Assembly (NCBI RefSeq): GCF_008087085.1
Contig: NZ_VIYJ01000013.1
Span: 25,375 to 89,374 of the forward strand
Length of the DNA: 64,000 bases
Direction of reading: 5' to 3'
From: Nocardioides rubriscoriae
Lineage (GTDB): Bacteria > Actinomycetota > Actinomycetes > Propionibacteriales > Nocardioidaceae
The notes under the pieces: model-generated
What the model was told of the DNA's origin: nothing
The model's database searches: none
Seen by the model: only the letters and a program-made list of their open reading frames with translations
Part shown: piece after piece, positions 34,501 to 45,577 of the stretch
Numbering within the stretch: position 1 is the first letter of the stretch
How the letters are laid out: each line of letters begins with the position of its first letter
Position numbers and translations under genes: made by a program

Positions 34501-37043
34501 GCGCCGCCCTCCCCCGTCTCGACAGCTCCGGCGGTCTCGGTGGCCCGGGGCAGCGACAGCACCATCGTGAGGCCGCCGCCGGGGGTGTCCTCGGCCGAGA
34601 GCTCGCCGCCGAGCGCCTCGGTGAGGCCCTGGGCGACGGCGAGCCCGAGCCCGAGGCCGCCCGGTGTGGTGTCGGAGAGCCGCTGGAACGGCTCGAACAT
34701 CCGCTCGCGCTGCGGCGCCGGTACGCCGGGGCCGCGATCGACGACCATGACCTCGACCCGCTCGGGCAGCACGTGCGCCAGCACCCGCACCGGCGGGCCG
34801 TCGGTCGCCGTCGAGACGCGCACGGCGTTGGAGACCAGGTTGGCCACGACCCGCTCGAGCAGGCCCGCGTCGGTGAGCACGACCGGGGCGGGCTCGTCGA
34901 CGTCGAGGACGACGCTGCCCGGCGGCTGGCCGGCGAGCGCGAGCGGCAGGACCTCGTCGAGGCTGCGCTCGCGCAGCTCGGGCCGCACCAGCCCGCTCTG
35001 CAGGCGCGACAGGTCGAGCAGGTTGTCGATGAGGCCCTCGAGCTGGTCGGTGGAGGAGTCGAGCGCCTCGACGAGGGTGACCCGGTCGGCGGCGTCCACC
35101 TCGCCGCTGACCAGGCCGTCGACCGAGGCGCGCATCGTGGCCAGCGGCGTGCGCAGGTCGTGCGAGACCGCGCGCAGCAGTGCCGTGCTGGTCGCCTCGG
35201 CGCTCTCGAGGGCGGCGGCCCGCTGCTCGCGCTCGCGCAGCCGTCGGTACTCGAGCACCAGGCTGGTCTGCACCGCGAACGCCTCCAGCACCTTCTGGTC
35301 GGTGGCCCGCAGCGTCTCTCCGCGCAGGCAGATGACGTGGGTGTCGTCGACCTTGACCCGGGTGTCGCCCTCCTCGGGGGAGCAGGCATGCCGGGGCCCG
35401 GCGTGCGCGACGACCTCCCAGCCCGCAGCGGGCCCGCGCCGGGTCAGCAGCGAGACCGACTGCTGGCCGAAGACCTCGCGCACGCGCTCGACGATCGCCT
35501 CGGCGGTGTCCTGGCCGGTCAGCACCGAGCGCGACAGCGAGCTCATGGTCGCGGCCTCGGTGCGCGCTCGCACGGCGTCACCGGCGCGGCGCGACGCGCG
35601 GTCGACCACCGTCGCGACCCCGGCCGCCACGGCGACGTAGACGAACAGCGACAGCAGGTTGGCCGGCTCGGCGACCGTGAGCCGTCCGGTCGGCGGGGTG
35701 AAGAAGTAGTTGAGGGTGAAGAAGCTGACGACGGCGGCCGCCAGCGCGGGCAGCAGCCCGCCGACGAGCGCGACGACGACCGCACCGGCCAGCAGCAACA
35801 TCTCGGCGAGCGGCAGCTGGTCGGTGTCCTGGAAGACCTGCAGCGACCAGGTGAGCACGACCGGCATCACCACCGCCGCCACCCAGCCCGCGACCTGACG
35901 GCTCCTGCTCAGCGGCGAGAGCAGCGACGGCCGGCGGGTGCTGCCCGACGCCTGGTCGTGGGTGACCAGGTGGACGTCGACCGCACCGGCGAGCGAGGCG
36001 ATGCGGTCGCCCGTCGTGCCGGCGAAGAGCTTGCGGAGCCGGCCGTGGCGCGAGACCCCGACGACGACCATCGTGGCGTTGGCGGCCGTGGCGAAGTCGA
36101 CGACCGCGGCGGCGACGTCCTCGCCGGCGACCGAGTGGAACGTGCCGCCCAGGGACGCGACGAGCTGCTGGGCGCGGGCGATCCGGTCCTCGTCGGGGTT
36201 GCCGGCCGTCAGCAGGCCGTCGGAGGCGATGACGTGCACGGCGAGCAGCTCGGAGCCGGCGGCCCGCTGGGCCAGCCGCGCGCCGCGGCGCAGCAGGGTC
36301 TCGCTCTCGGCCCCGCCGGTGACGGCGACGACGATGCGCTCCTTGGTCGGCCACGGGTGGGCGATGTCGTGGGCGCGGCGGTAGTCGCCGAGCGCGTCGT
36401 CGACCCGGTCGGCCAGCCACAGCAGGGCCAGCTCGCGCAGGGCGGTGAGGTTGCCGACCCGGAAGTACGACGTGAGCGAGGCGTCGATCCGGTCGGGCCG
36501 GTAGATGTTGCCGTGAGCCATCCGGCGCCGCAGCGCCTCGGGCGACATGTCGACCAGCTGGATCTGCTCGGCGGTGCGGACGACCTCGTCGGGCACGGTC
36601 TCGCGCTGGCGCACCCCGGTGATCCGCTCGACCTCGTCGTTGAGCGACTCCAGGTGCTGGATGTTGACGGTGGTGATGACGTCGATGCCGGCGGCGAGCA
36701 GCTCGGCGACGTCGGCGGCCCGCTTCTCGTGGCGGCTGCCCGGCACGTTGGTGTGGGCCAGCTCGTCGACCAGCACGACGGCCGGGTGGCGCGCCAGGAT
36801 CGCGTCGGTGTCCATCTCGGTGAAGACCGAGCCGCGGTGCGCGACCTCCCGGCGCGGCACGACCTCGAGCCCCTCGACCATCTCGGCGGTGAAGCGACGG
36901 TCGTGGGTCTCGACGTAGCCGACCACGACGTCGGTCCCGCGCTCGGCGCGCCGCCGGGCCTCGCCGAGCATCGCGTAGGTCTTGCCGACCCCCGGTGCCG
37001 CGCCGAGGTAGACCGTCAACCGGCCCCGCCTCACGTCAGTCAC
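34497..37043 (-). CDS. kdpD: Sensor histidine kinase KdpD
   Basis: An 848-residue membrane sensor kinase. Order: KdpD N-terminal domain with Walker A YLGAAPGVGKTYAM (residues ~12-25) and VVGYVETHDR; a universal-stress-protein domain (~240-365); four transmembrane helices (DUF4118, ~390-490) with FFTPPTGRLTV; a GAF-like segment; HisKA with SHDLRTPLATM (phospho-His); HATPase with VANLVSNAVR, DRGPGVPAP and GGLGLGLAVAQGL. It phosphorylates KdpE. Length fits the long KdpD form. GTG start, 15 bp after the kdpC stop. Confidence 0.95.
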   Translation of the reverse strand: MTDVRRGRLTVYLGAAPGVGKTYAMLGEARRRAERGTDVVVGYVETHDRRFTAEMVEGLEVVPRREVAHRGSVFTEMDTDAILARHPAVVLVDELAHTNVPGSRHEKRAADVAELLAAGIDVITTVNIQHLESLNDEVERITGVRQRETVPDEVVRTAEQIQLVDMSPEALRRRMAHGNIYRPDRIDASLTSYFRVGNLTALRELALLWLADRVDDALGDYRRAHDIAHPWPTKERIVVAVTGGAESETLLRRGARLAQRAAGSELLAVHVIASDGLLTAGNPDEDRIARAQQLVASLGGTFHSVAGEDVAAAVVDFATAANATMVVVGVSRHGRLRKLFAGTTGDRIASLAGAVDVHLVTHDQASGSTRRPSLLSPLSRSRQVAGWVAAVVMPVVLTWSLQVFQDTDQLPLAEMLLLAGAVVVALVGGLLPALAAAVVSFFTLNYFFTPPTGRLTVAEPANLLSLFVYVAVAAGVATVVDRASRRAGDAVRARTEAATMSSLSRSVLTGQDTAEAIVERVREVFGQQSVSLLTRRGPAAGWEVVAHAGPRHACSPEEGDTRVKVDDTHVICLRGETLRATDQKVLEAFAVQTSLVLEYRRLREREQRAAALESAEATSTALLRAVSHDLRTPLATMRASVDGLVSGEVDAADRVTLVEALDSSTDQLEGLIDNLLDLSRLQSGLVRPELRERSLDEVLPLALAGQPPGSVVLDVDEPAPVVLTDAGLLERVVANLVSNAVRVSTATDGPPVRVLAHVLPERVEVMVVDRGPGVPAPQRERMFEPFQRLSDTTPGGLGLGLAVAQGLTEALGGELSAEDTPGGGLTMVLSLPRATETAGAVETGEGGA

Positions 37044-37058
37044 GTCGTAGATCCTCCC

Positions 37059-37676
37059 TCAACCACCGTCGGCGGCCTGCCGCACCGCGATGTTGAGCAG
37101 CAGCACGTTGACGCGCGGCTCGCCCAGCACACCGAGGGTCCGGCCGCTGGTGGCGTCGGCGACCAGCCGGCGTACGACGTCCTCGGCGAGACCGTTGGCG
37201 CGGGCGACCCGCGGCACCTGCAGGGCGGCGTAGGCCGGCGAGATGTCGGGGTCGAGGCCCGAGGCCGACGCGGTGACGGCGTCCGGGGGCACCTGGCCGG
37301 CCGGCACGCCCTCCCGCCGGGCGACCTCGACCCGACGCTGCTCGATCGCCGCGACCAGCTCGGGGCTCTCGGGGCCGAGGTTGGAGCCGCCGGAGGCCAG
37401 CGGGTCGTAGCCGTCACCGGCCGCCGAGGGCCGGGGCCGGAAGAGCGCCGGGTCGTCGACCAGCTGGCCCAGCAGGGCCGAGCCCACGGCCTGGTCGGGG
37501 TCGGTGGTGTGTGCCCCGGTGGCGGTGACCAGCGAGCCGCCGGCCCGCCACGGCGCGACGGCCTGGGCGAAGCCGGTCACCAGCAGCGGGTAGAGCACGC
37601 CGAGCACGACGGTGGCGGCGACCATCACCCGCAGCCCGGCGAGGCTGAAGCGGAAGAGCGCGTAGAGGTCCTTCAT
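37059..37676 (-). CDS. kdpC: Potassium-transporting ATPase subunit KdpC
   Basis: A 205-residue KdpC, the single-span subunit that raises ATP affinity of the KdpFABC pump. One N-terminal transmembrane helix (LRVMVAATVVLGVLYPLLVTG) is followed by the periplasmic domain with ALLGQLVDDPALFRPRPSA, VTASASGLDPDISPAYAALQ and VNVLLLNIAV. All features match the family. It follows kdpB with a 13-bp gap. Confidence 0.95.
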   Translation of the reverse strand: MKDLYALFRFSLAGLRVMVAATVVLGVLYPLLVTGFAQAVAPWRAGGSLVTATGAHTTDPDQAVGSALLGQLVDDPALFRPRPSAAGDGYDPLASGGSNLGPESPELVAAIEQRRVEVARREGVPAGQVPPDAVTASASGLDPDISPAYAALQVPRVARANGLAEDVVRRLVADATSGRTLGVLGEPRVNVLLLNIAVRQAADGG

Positions 37677-37689
37677 GGGTGTCCTTGCC

Positions 37690-39680
<1,991 letters not shown>

Positions 39681-39684
<4 letters not shown>

Positions 39685-41354
39685 GACAGGGACTCCACGA
39701 TCGGGCCGAGGGCGAGCACCGGCACGTAGGTCAGACCGACCACGACCAGGGCGACGCCGGTGAGGAGGACGACGAACAACAGACGGTGGGTGGGCAGCGT
39801 GCCCGCGCCCGCGGGGACGGGTTGCTGGCGAGCGAAGCGTCCGGCGAGGGCGAGCACCAGCACGATCGGGACGAACCGGCCCAGCAGCATGCACAGACCC
39901 AGCAGCGTGTTCCAGAACGGGGTGCCCGAGGTGAGCCCGCCGAACGCGCTGCCGTTGTTGTTGGACGCCGAGGTGACGGCGTACACCGCCTCGGAGAGGC
40001 CGTGCGGGCCGCTCTCCTGCAGTCCGGCGAGCCCGTCGGGAGCGGTGAGCGCCACCGCGCTGGCCACCAGCACGAGCACCGGGGTCGTCAGCACGTAGAC
40101 CGCGACCAGGACCATCTCCTGCTGGCCGATCTTCTTGCCGAGGTACTCCGGGGTGCGCCCGACCATCAGGCCGCTGAGGAACACCGTGACCACGGCCAGG
40201 ACGAGCATCCCGTACAGACCAGAGCCGACCCCGCCGGGCGCGATCTCGCCGAGCATCATGTTGACCATCGCGACGCCGCCGCCGGGTGCGGTCAGGGAGT
40301 CGTGCATCGCGTTGACCGCCCCGGTCGACGTGCCGGTGGTCGCGGCGGCGAACAGCGCCGAGGCCGCGGTGCCGAAGCGTTGCTCCTTGCCCTCCATCGC
40401 GCCGCCGGCCAGCTGCGGGGCGGTGCCGGGCCCGGCCATCTCGGCCCAGGTGAGCAGCGCGACCGAGACCGCGAGCAGCACGCCCATCACCGCGAGGATC
40501 GCGAGTCCCTGGCGGCGGTCGCCGACGATGAGCCCGAAGGCCCACGCCATGGCGAACGGCACGAGCAGGAGGAGGTAGACCTCGAGCAGGTCGGACAGGG
40601 GCGTGGGGTTCTCGAACGGGTGGGCGGAGTTGGCGTTGTAGAAGCCGCCGCCGTTGGTGCCGAGCTCCTTGATCGCCTCCTGGCTGGCCACGGGGCCGCC
40701 GGTGATCGCCTGGTGGCCGCCGGTGAGGGTGGTGACCAGGTGGGAGTCGGAGAGGTTCTGCACGACACCCATGACGACGAGCACCAGGGCCGCGAGCAGG
40801 GCGATCGGCAGCAGCACCCGCACGACGGTGCGCACGAGGTCGGCCCAGAAGTTGCCGACCCGGCCGTCGCCGGTCTCGTCGCCGCGCCGCGCGAGGCCCC
40901 GGGCGAACGCCGCCGCGACGGCCATGCCGACGCCGGCGGACAGGAAGTTCTGCACCGTCAGGCCGCTGGCCTGCATCAGGTGACCGAGCGTGGCCTCCCC
41001 GGAGTACCACTGCCAGTTGGTGCTGGTCACGAAGCTGACCGCCGTGTTCCACGCGCCGTCGGCCGGCAGGGCGCCGAACCCGAGCGAGAGCGGCAGGTGC
41101 TGCTGGAGCCGTCCGAACGCGTAGAGCACGACGACCCCGACGAGCGAGAACCCCAGCACCGCCAGGGCGTAGGCCCGCCAGTGCTGGTCGGCGTCGGGGT
41201 CGACGCGCAGCACCCGGTAGGTCGCCCGCTCGACGCCGAGGTGCCGCTCGGAGGTGTAGAGGTGGGCCAGCCACCGGCCGAGCGACGGCACCGTCAGGGC
41301 GAGCAGGACGACGAGCGCGGCGATCTGGCCCAGCGCGGGCGCGAGCTCGCTCAT
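39681..41354 (-). CDS. kdpA: Potassium-transporting ATPase subunit KdpA
   Basis: A 557-residue K+-channel-like subunit of KdpFABC with about ten membrane helices. Filter-type signatures are visible: SFVTSTNWQWYSGEATLGHL, GTNGGGFYNANSAHPFENPT (the second filter, with the family's TNGGG), FAAATTGTSTGAVNAMHDSL and SASNNNGSAFGGLTSGTPFW. It selects and passes K+. The ATG overlaps the kdpF stop by 4 bp. Confidence 0.96.
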
Positions 41355-41443
41355 CGATCACCGGCACGGTCGAGGAGGCCGACCAGCAGCGCCAGCAGCA
41401 CGAAGGCCACGACGGTGATCAGCAGGTAGAGGACGTCGGTCAC
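41351..41443 (-). CDS. kdpF: Potassium-transporting ATPase subunit KdpF
   Basis: A 30-residue single-span peptide read from the sequence: start GTG at 41443, then TDVLYLLITVVAFVLLALLV and GLLDRAGDR. Its hydrophobic helix, acidic start and position directly upstream of kdpA with an ATGA overlap identify it as KdpF, the stabilising lipid-like subunit of the pump. It is the first gene of the kdp operon. Confidence 0.9.
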   Translation of the reverse strand: MTDVLYLLITVVAFVLLALLVGLLDRAGDR

Positions 41444-41483
41444 GGCTCCATCGCACCGCCGTCACGCCGTGCTGCCGTGCCGT

Positions 41484-41505
41484 CTTGACGGTCCCTTGAC
41501 GGTGC
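41484..41505. promoter_or_regulatory. 11-bp direct repeats, likely KdpE operator
   Basis: CTTGACGGTCC is followed directly by CTTGACGGTGC, two 7-bp CTTGACG boxes spaced by 4 bp, the arrangement bound by OmpR/PhoB-family regulators. It lies 41-62 bp upstream of the kdpF start codon. Confidence 0.55.
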
Positions 41506-41537
41506 GGGCGCCGGCCCTGACGCAATCCTTCCGGGCT

Positions 41538-41581
41538 GTCGGCGCGCTGTCGGCGCGCCGTCGCCGCGCCGTCGCCGCGCC
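41538..41581. repeat. Four tandem 11-bp repeats in the kdp divergent region
   Basis: GTCGGCGCGCT, GTCGGCGCGCC and two copies of GTCGCCGCGCC run head to tail, then GTCGACAG. The 11-bp period equals one helical turn. Beyond them, GTCAAG/TCAAG motifs at 41595-41620 echo the CTTGAC boxes in reverse. Confidence 0.7.
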
Positions 41582-41651
41582 GTCGACAGTCCCCGTCAAG
41601 ATGGCATCAAGACCCTTGACCGGACCCGCGCGCCGGGAGCCTGATGGAGGC

Positions 41652-42404
41652 ATGAGACCGCCGCCGACCGGGTTCCCGGTCCTGATGGGACTGGCCCTCG
41701 GTGGGCCGTTGCTCCTGTGTGCCCTGCTCTACCCGGCCCGGGACTCGGTCAGCGACACCAACGCCGTGCTGCTGCTCGTGCTGCTCGTCGTCGGCGTCGC
41801 GGCGGCCGGACGCCGGGCAGCCGGCCTCGTCGCGGCCCTGTCGAGCGCCGTCTGGTTCGACTTCTTCCTCACCCAGCCCTACCTGACCCTGACGATCCGC
41901 GACCGCGACGACGTCGAGACCGCGGTGCTGCTGACGCTCGTCGGCGTCGCCGTCACCGAGATCGCCCTGTGGGGGATCCGGCAGCGGGCGCGGGCCTCCG
42001 GTCGCGCCGGCTACCTCGACGGACTGGTCTCCGCAGCGGCCATGGCCGCCGACGGCGACGTCCCGCCCGCCGGGCTGGTCGACTTCGTCGGCCGCCAGAT
42101 CACCGACGTCCTGGGTCTCGACTCCTGCACCTACCGGTCCGGGGCACCCGCCGGGCACCCGTGCCTGCACACCGACGGCACCGTGACCCACGACGGCCGC
42201 GAGATCGACGTCGACCGCGCCGGTCTGCCCACGTGGGACGTCGTGGAGCTGGCCGTGCCGTCCGCCGGCGCCGTCGTGGGCACCTTCGTGCTCACGAGCG
42301 CGAGCCGCCGGCGGTGGCCGTCGCTGGAGCAGCGCCTGGTCGCGGTGACCCTCGCCGAGCAGGTGGGCTCGGCGCTCGTGCGCCCCTCCGCGCCACCGGC
42401 TTGA
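41652..42404 (+). CDS. DUF4118 (KdpD-like membrane domain) protein without kinase
   Basis: A 250-residue protein. It has three or four membrane helices with the KdpD-type phrases VWFDFFLTQPYLTLTIRDRD and VLLTLVGVAVTEIALWG, then a cytoplasmic GAF-like region (~125-245) containing ITDVLGLDSCTYRSG and VELAVPSAGAVVGTFVLTS. It corresponds to the DUF4118-GAF middle of KdpD with no N-terminal KdpD domain, no HisKA and no ATPase. It is divergent from kdpF across a 208-bp regulatory region, so it is likely co-regulated and may modulate KdpD. Confidence 0.82.
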   Translation: MRPPPTGFPVLMGLALGGPLLLCALLYPARDSVSDTNAVLLLVLLVVGVAAAGRRAAGLVAALSSAVWFDFFLTQPYLTLTIRDRDDVETAVLLTLVGVAVTEIALWGIRQRARASGRAGYLDGLVSAAAMAADGDVPPAGLVDFVGRQITDVLGLDSCTYRSGAPAGHPCLHTDGTVTHDGREIDVDRAGLPTWDVVELAVPSAGAVVGTFVLTSASRRRWPSLEQRLVAVTLAEQVGSALVRPSAPPA

Positions 42405-42448
42405 GCGGACCGCGTCAGCAACCACGTGACTTCGCGCTCCAGGGTCGG

Positions 42449-43351
42449 CTAGGACCCCAGGAAGTCGCGCAGGGCGTCCAGGGTCTCGGCCGGCGCCTCC
42501 TCGGGGAGGAAGTGCCCGCCGGGGACCGGCCGCCCGGTCACGAGCTCGGGGCGTTCGGCGTACTCCTGCCAGACCGCGAGCGGTTCGTAGGCCAGGCCCA
42601 CGAACCCGGCGTCGCCCCACAGCACCAGCAGCGGGCAGCCGATCCGTCGTCCGGCGGCGAAGTCGGCCTCGTCGTCGACGAGGTCGATCGTGGCGCCGGC
42701 CCGGTAGTCCTCGGTGGAGCCGCGGATGCCGTCGGTGTCGAAGCAGGCGACGTACTCGCGCACGGCGGCCTCGTCGAAGACCGCGCCGGGGCCCGACCAC
42801 TGGTCGAGCTTGGTGCGCAGCCAGTGCTCGGCCGCGCCGCCGATCAGCACCTCGGGCAGGTCGGTCTCCTGGGCGAGGAAGAACCAGTGGTCGTAGACCC
42901 GGGCCAGCAGCAGGTCGACGTGCCCGAGCACGTGGCGCGTGGGCGCGATGTCGATCACGGCCGCGCGCGTGACCGCCTCGGGGTGGTCGAGCAGCAGTCG
43001 GTGGGTCACCCGGGCGCCGCGGTCGTGCCCGACCACGGCGTACCGCTCGTGGCCCAGGGCGCGCATCAGGCCGGCCTGGTCGGCCGCCATCGCCCGCTTG
43101 CCGTACGACGCGTGGTCGGGTGTCGAGGCCGGCCGGTCGGAGCGGCCGTAGCCGCGCAGGTCGGCGGCCACGACGGTGTGGGTCTCGGCGAGGCCGGGCG
43201 CGACCAGGTGCCACATGGCCGAGGTCTGCGGGTAGCCGTGCAGCAGCAGCACCGGCGGCCCCTCGCCGGCGGTCCGCGCGTGGATCCGGACGCCGTCGAC
43301 CTCGACGTCGACCTCGTCGAAGCCCTCGAACCCCGGCACCGCGACCGTCAC
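42449..43351 (-). CDS. Alpha/beta hydrolase, haloacetate dehalogenase-like
   Basis: A 300-residue alpha/beta hydrolase. The nucleophile is the Asp of VVGHDRGARVTHR, as in fluoroacetate/haloacetate dehalogenases; LLLHGYPQTSAMW gives the oxyanion region, DLRGYGRSDRP follows, and YDHWFFLAQE carries the His-Trp pair that holds the halide in FAcD. The catalytic His is in VPGGHFLPEE. C-F or C-Cl cleavage is plausible, but epoxide hydrolases are related, so substrate is not certain. GTG start, 4 bp from the upstream gene stop. Confidence 0.87.
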   Translation of the reverse strand: MTVAVPGFEGFDEVDVEVDGVRIHARTAGEGPPVLLLHGYPQTSAMWHLVAPGLAETHTVVAADLRGYGRSDRPASTPDHASYGKRAMAADQAGLMRALGHERYAVVGHDRGARVTHRLLLDHPEAVTRAAVIDIAPTRHVLGHVDLLLARVYDHWFFLAQETDLPEVLIGGAAEHWLRTKLDQWSGPGAVFDEAAVREYVACFDTDGIRGSTEDYRAGATIDLVDDEADFAAGRRIGCPLLVLWGDAGFVGLAYEPLAVWQEYAERPELVTGRPVPGGHFLPEEAPAETLDALRDFLGS

Positions 43352-43355
43352 CGGC

Positions 43356-43754
43356 TCAGCCCTTCATCAGCTCGGCGCCCATGGCGGCGACGACCGCCTC
43401 GAGCCCCTTCATCGGGCGCACCATCACCGTGAACGAGGTCAGCCGACCGTCGCTGCCCCAGCGCATCATGTCGACGCCGTGCACCACCTTGCCGGCCACC
43501 TCGCACTCGAACTCGAGCACCGCGGAGCCACCGTCGTCACCCCCGGCGTACCACTCGTCGACGTAGCGCAGCGTCGGCCCGAGCACGACCATCGCCGCGC
43601 GCAGGTAGGCGGTCGTCACCGCCTTGCCCTCCTGGGGCGTGTGCACGGCCGGCGAGCGGAAGACGCAGTCGTCGGCGAGCAGCGCGTCGAGGCCCGCGGG
43701 GTCACGGGTCCGGGCGATGTCGTGCCAGGCGAGCACGGGAGCGGGGGTGGTCAT
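43356..43754 (-). CDS. SnoaL/NTF2-like protein
   Basis: A 132-residue NTF2-like fold protein: a helix pair (VLAWHDIARTRDPAGLDALL), then DDCVFRSPAVHTPQEGKAVT and a curved sheet with VDEWYAGGDDGGSAVLEFEC and MMRWGSDGRLTSFTVMVRP. Such proteins are cyclases, isomerases or ligand carriers; no active site can be assigned. It lies 4 bp upstream of the dehalogenase-like gene, forming a two-gene operon. Confidence 0.82.
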   Translation of the reverse strand: MTTPAPVLAWHDIARTRDPAGLDALLADDCVFRSPAVHTPQEGKAVTTAYLRAAMVVLGPTLRYVDEWYAGGDDGGSAVLEFECEVAGKVVHGVDMMRWGSDGRLTSFTVMVRPMKGLEAVVAAMGAELMKG

Positions 43755-43785
43755 GGGGTCAGTCAACCGCTCCCGGTCAACCCGC

Positions 43786-45519
43786 TCAGCGCGGGACACG
43801 CACCAGCAGGCGCCCGTGGACGCACTCCATGTGCAGCTCGCGGCCGGGCCCGATGGAGTCGCCGTCGAGCTGGCGCGGCACGTCGACCGCGGCGCGGATC
43901 GAGACGGTGCGGCCGGTCATCCGGTTGATGGTGTCGTCGGTGCGCGACCCCTTGGCCAGCACCCGCAGGGCCAGGGGGATCCACGACAGGAAGCGGCGCG
44001 GGTAGAGCACCACCACGTCGAGCAGGCCGTCGTCGATCGAGGCGTCGGGCAGCAGCGGCATCCCGGCCTGGAGGTAACCGACGTTGCCGACGAGCACGGT
44101 GCGCGCGCGGTGCTTGGTGTAGTCGGCGCCGTCGATCGAGATCTCGACCCTGGTCACCGGGAACATCAGCGACTTCAGCGCCGACCACACGTAGGCGAGC
44201 CAGCCGACCTTCTTCTTGATGTCCTCGTTGACGCCCTCCATGATCGCGGCGTCGAAGCCCATGCCGGCCATCACCATGAAGTGGCTCTCGAACTGCTCGG
44301 GCGCCGCGTCGGTGTCGCCGTCAGGTGTCCCCTCGCCGTCCACCCTCGCGCCGTCGACCTCCACGTCGGCGGCGTGCTCGTCGCCCAGCCGGTCCCCGCG
44401 TACGGCGACCATGTCGATCGCGCGGTCCTGCCCGGTGAGCGCGATGTCGATCGCGGCGCGGATGTAGAGCGGGATGTCGAGGTTGCGCGCCAGCAGGTTG
44501 CCGGTGCCGGCGGGGATGATCCCGACCGGGATGCCGGTGCCGGCGAGCTCGGCGCAGACCTCGCGCACGGTGCCGTCGCCGCCGCAGACGATGACCAGGT
44601 CGGCGCCGGCGACCGAGGCCTCCTCGGCCTGGCCGGTGCCGGAGTCCTCGGGGGTGGTCAGGTGCCAGGTGGGGTCCTGCCAGCCGGCCTCGCGCGCCAT
44701 CGCGGTCACGATGGTCTTGAAGACGTCGACGTCCTCGACCTTGATCGGGTTGAGCACCACCGCCAGCCGCTTGGCCGAGGGCAGCGCCTGGGGCAGCGGC
44801 TCGCTGCCGAGGGCGTGGCTGCGCGGCAGCGGGCTGTAGACGGCGAGCCCGACCAGCACCACCGCGGTGCCGAGCAGGGCACCGGCGAGCACGTCGGAGG
44901 GGTAGTGGCGCCCGAGCAGCACCCGGTCGAGCGCGACCACGACCGCGAGCAGCACCGCGGCCCCCGACAGCAGCCGCCGGATGGTGCCCCGACGCACGAG
45001 CATCGTCGCGAGCACGATGACGACGCCGGCGAAAGCCGCGGTCGACGAGGCGTGGCCGGACGGGAACGACTTGGAGTCGAGCAGCTCCTGGAGGTCCTGC
45101 CACTCGGGTCGCGACCGGGCCAGGAGCAGCTTGGTGGCGGTGGTGAGCAGCGAGGTGACGAGCATGACCCCGACGACGTAGACCGCCGCCCGACGGTGGT
45201 TCTTCAGCCACAGCGCGGCCGCGAGCACGCAGGTGTAGATCGTCATCCCGACGGTCGCGAAGCCGTCCTCGACGACCAGCAGGAACCCGCGCAGCCCGCG
45301 GTCGTCGATGGCCCAGGTGCGGGCCGACCGGCCGCGGTCGTCGAGGTCGACGAGCCAGCCCCAGCCCTGCTGGACCGAGACCGCGAGCAGGCCGAAGCCC
45401 AGCAGGCAGACGAGCGCCCAGCCCAGCCGGGCGGTGCGGGGACGGTCGAGCAACGCGGTTCCTTCGGTCTCGTGGACCCGCCGCGGCCTGACCGGCCGGG
45501 AGGAGGAGGGGACGGTCAA
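43786..45519 (-). CDS. Fusion of PAP2 phosphatase and diacylglycerol kinase domains
   Basis: A 577-residue two-domain protein. Residues ~30-230 are a six-helix PAP2 phosphatase with KLLLARSRPEWQD, SFPSGHASST and RVLLGRHYPSDV. Residues ~250-577 are a lipid kinase (DAGK_cat/YegS) with VVLNPIKVEDVD, VCGGDGTVREVCAEL and PAGTGNLLARNLDI, ending in the beta-domain with PRQLDGDSIGPG. It could both phosphorylate and dephosphorylate lipids, for example in phosphatidate recycling. The apparent start is a weak TTG at 45519; no ATG or GTG is available before the first helix. Confidence 0.88.
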   Translation of the reverse strand: MTVPSSSRPVRPRRVHETEGTALLDRPRTARLGWALVCLLGFGLLAVSVQQGWGWLVDLDDRGRSARTWAIDDRGLRGFLLVVEDGFATVGMTIYTCVLAAALWLKNHRRAAVYVVGVMLVTSLLTTATKLLLARSRPEWQDLQELLDSKSFPSGHASSTAAFAGVVIVLATMLVRRGTIRRLLSGAAVLLAVVVALDRVLLGRHYPSDVLAGALLGTAVVLVGLAVYSPLPRSHALGSEPLPQALPSAKRLAVVLNPIKVEDVDVFKTIVTAMAREAGWQDPTWHLTTPEDSGTGQAEEASVAGADLVIVCGGDGTVREVCAELAGTGIPVGIIPAGTGNLLARNLDIPLYIRAAIDIALTGQDRAIDMVAVRGDRLGDEHAADVEVDGARVDGEGTPDGDTDAAPEQFESHFMVMAGMGFDAAIMEGVNEDIKKKVGWLAYVWSALKSLMFPVTRVEISIDGADYTKHRARTVLVGNVGYLQAGMPLLPDASIDDGLLDVVVLYPRRFLSWIPLALRVLAKGSRTDDTINRMTGRTVSIRAAVDVPRQLDGDSIGPGRELHMECVHGRLLVRVPR

Positions 45520-45577
45520 GTATGGCGAACCGCAACTGACGTGAGCCGCCCCCCGTCGCCCGGATAGCCTGCATCAC

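Noticed and set aside
39685..41367. kdpB read as one 1225-codon protein with its upstream frame
   Set aside because: The portion before 39684 is kdpA sequence out of frame; MTTSSTSRPAVL at 39684 with the ATGA overlap is the true start.
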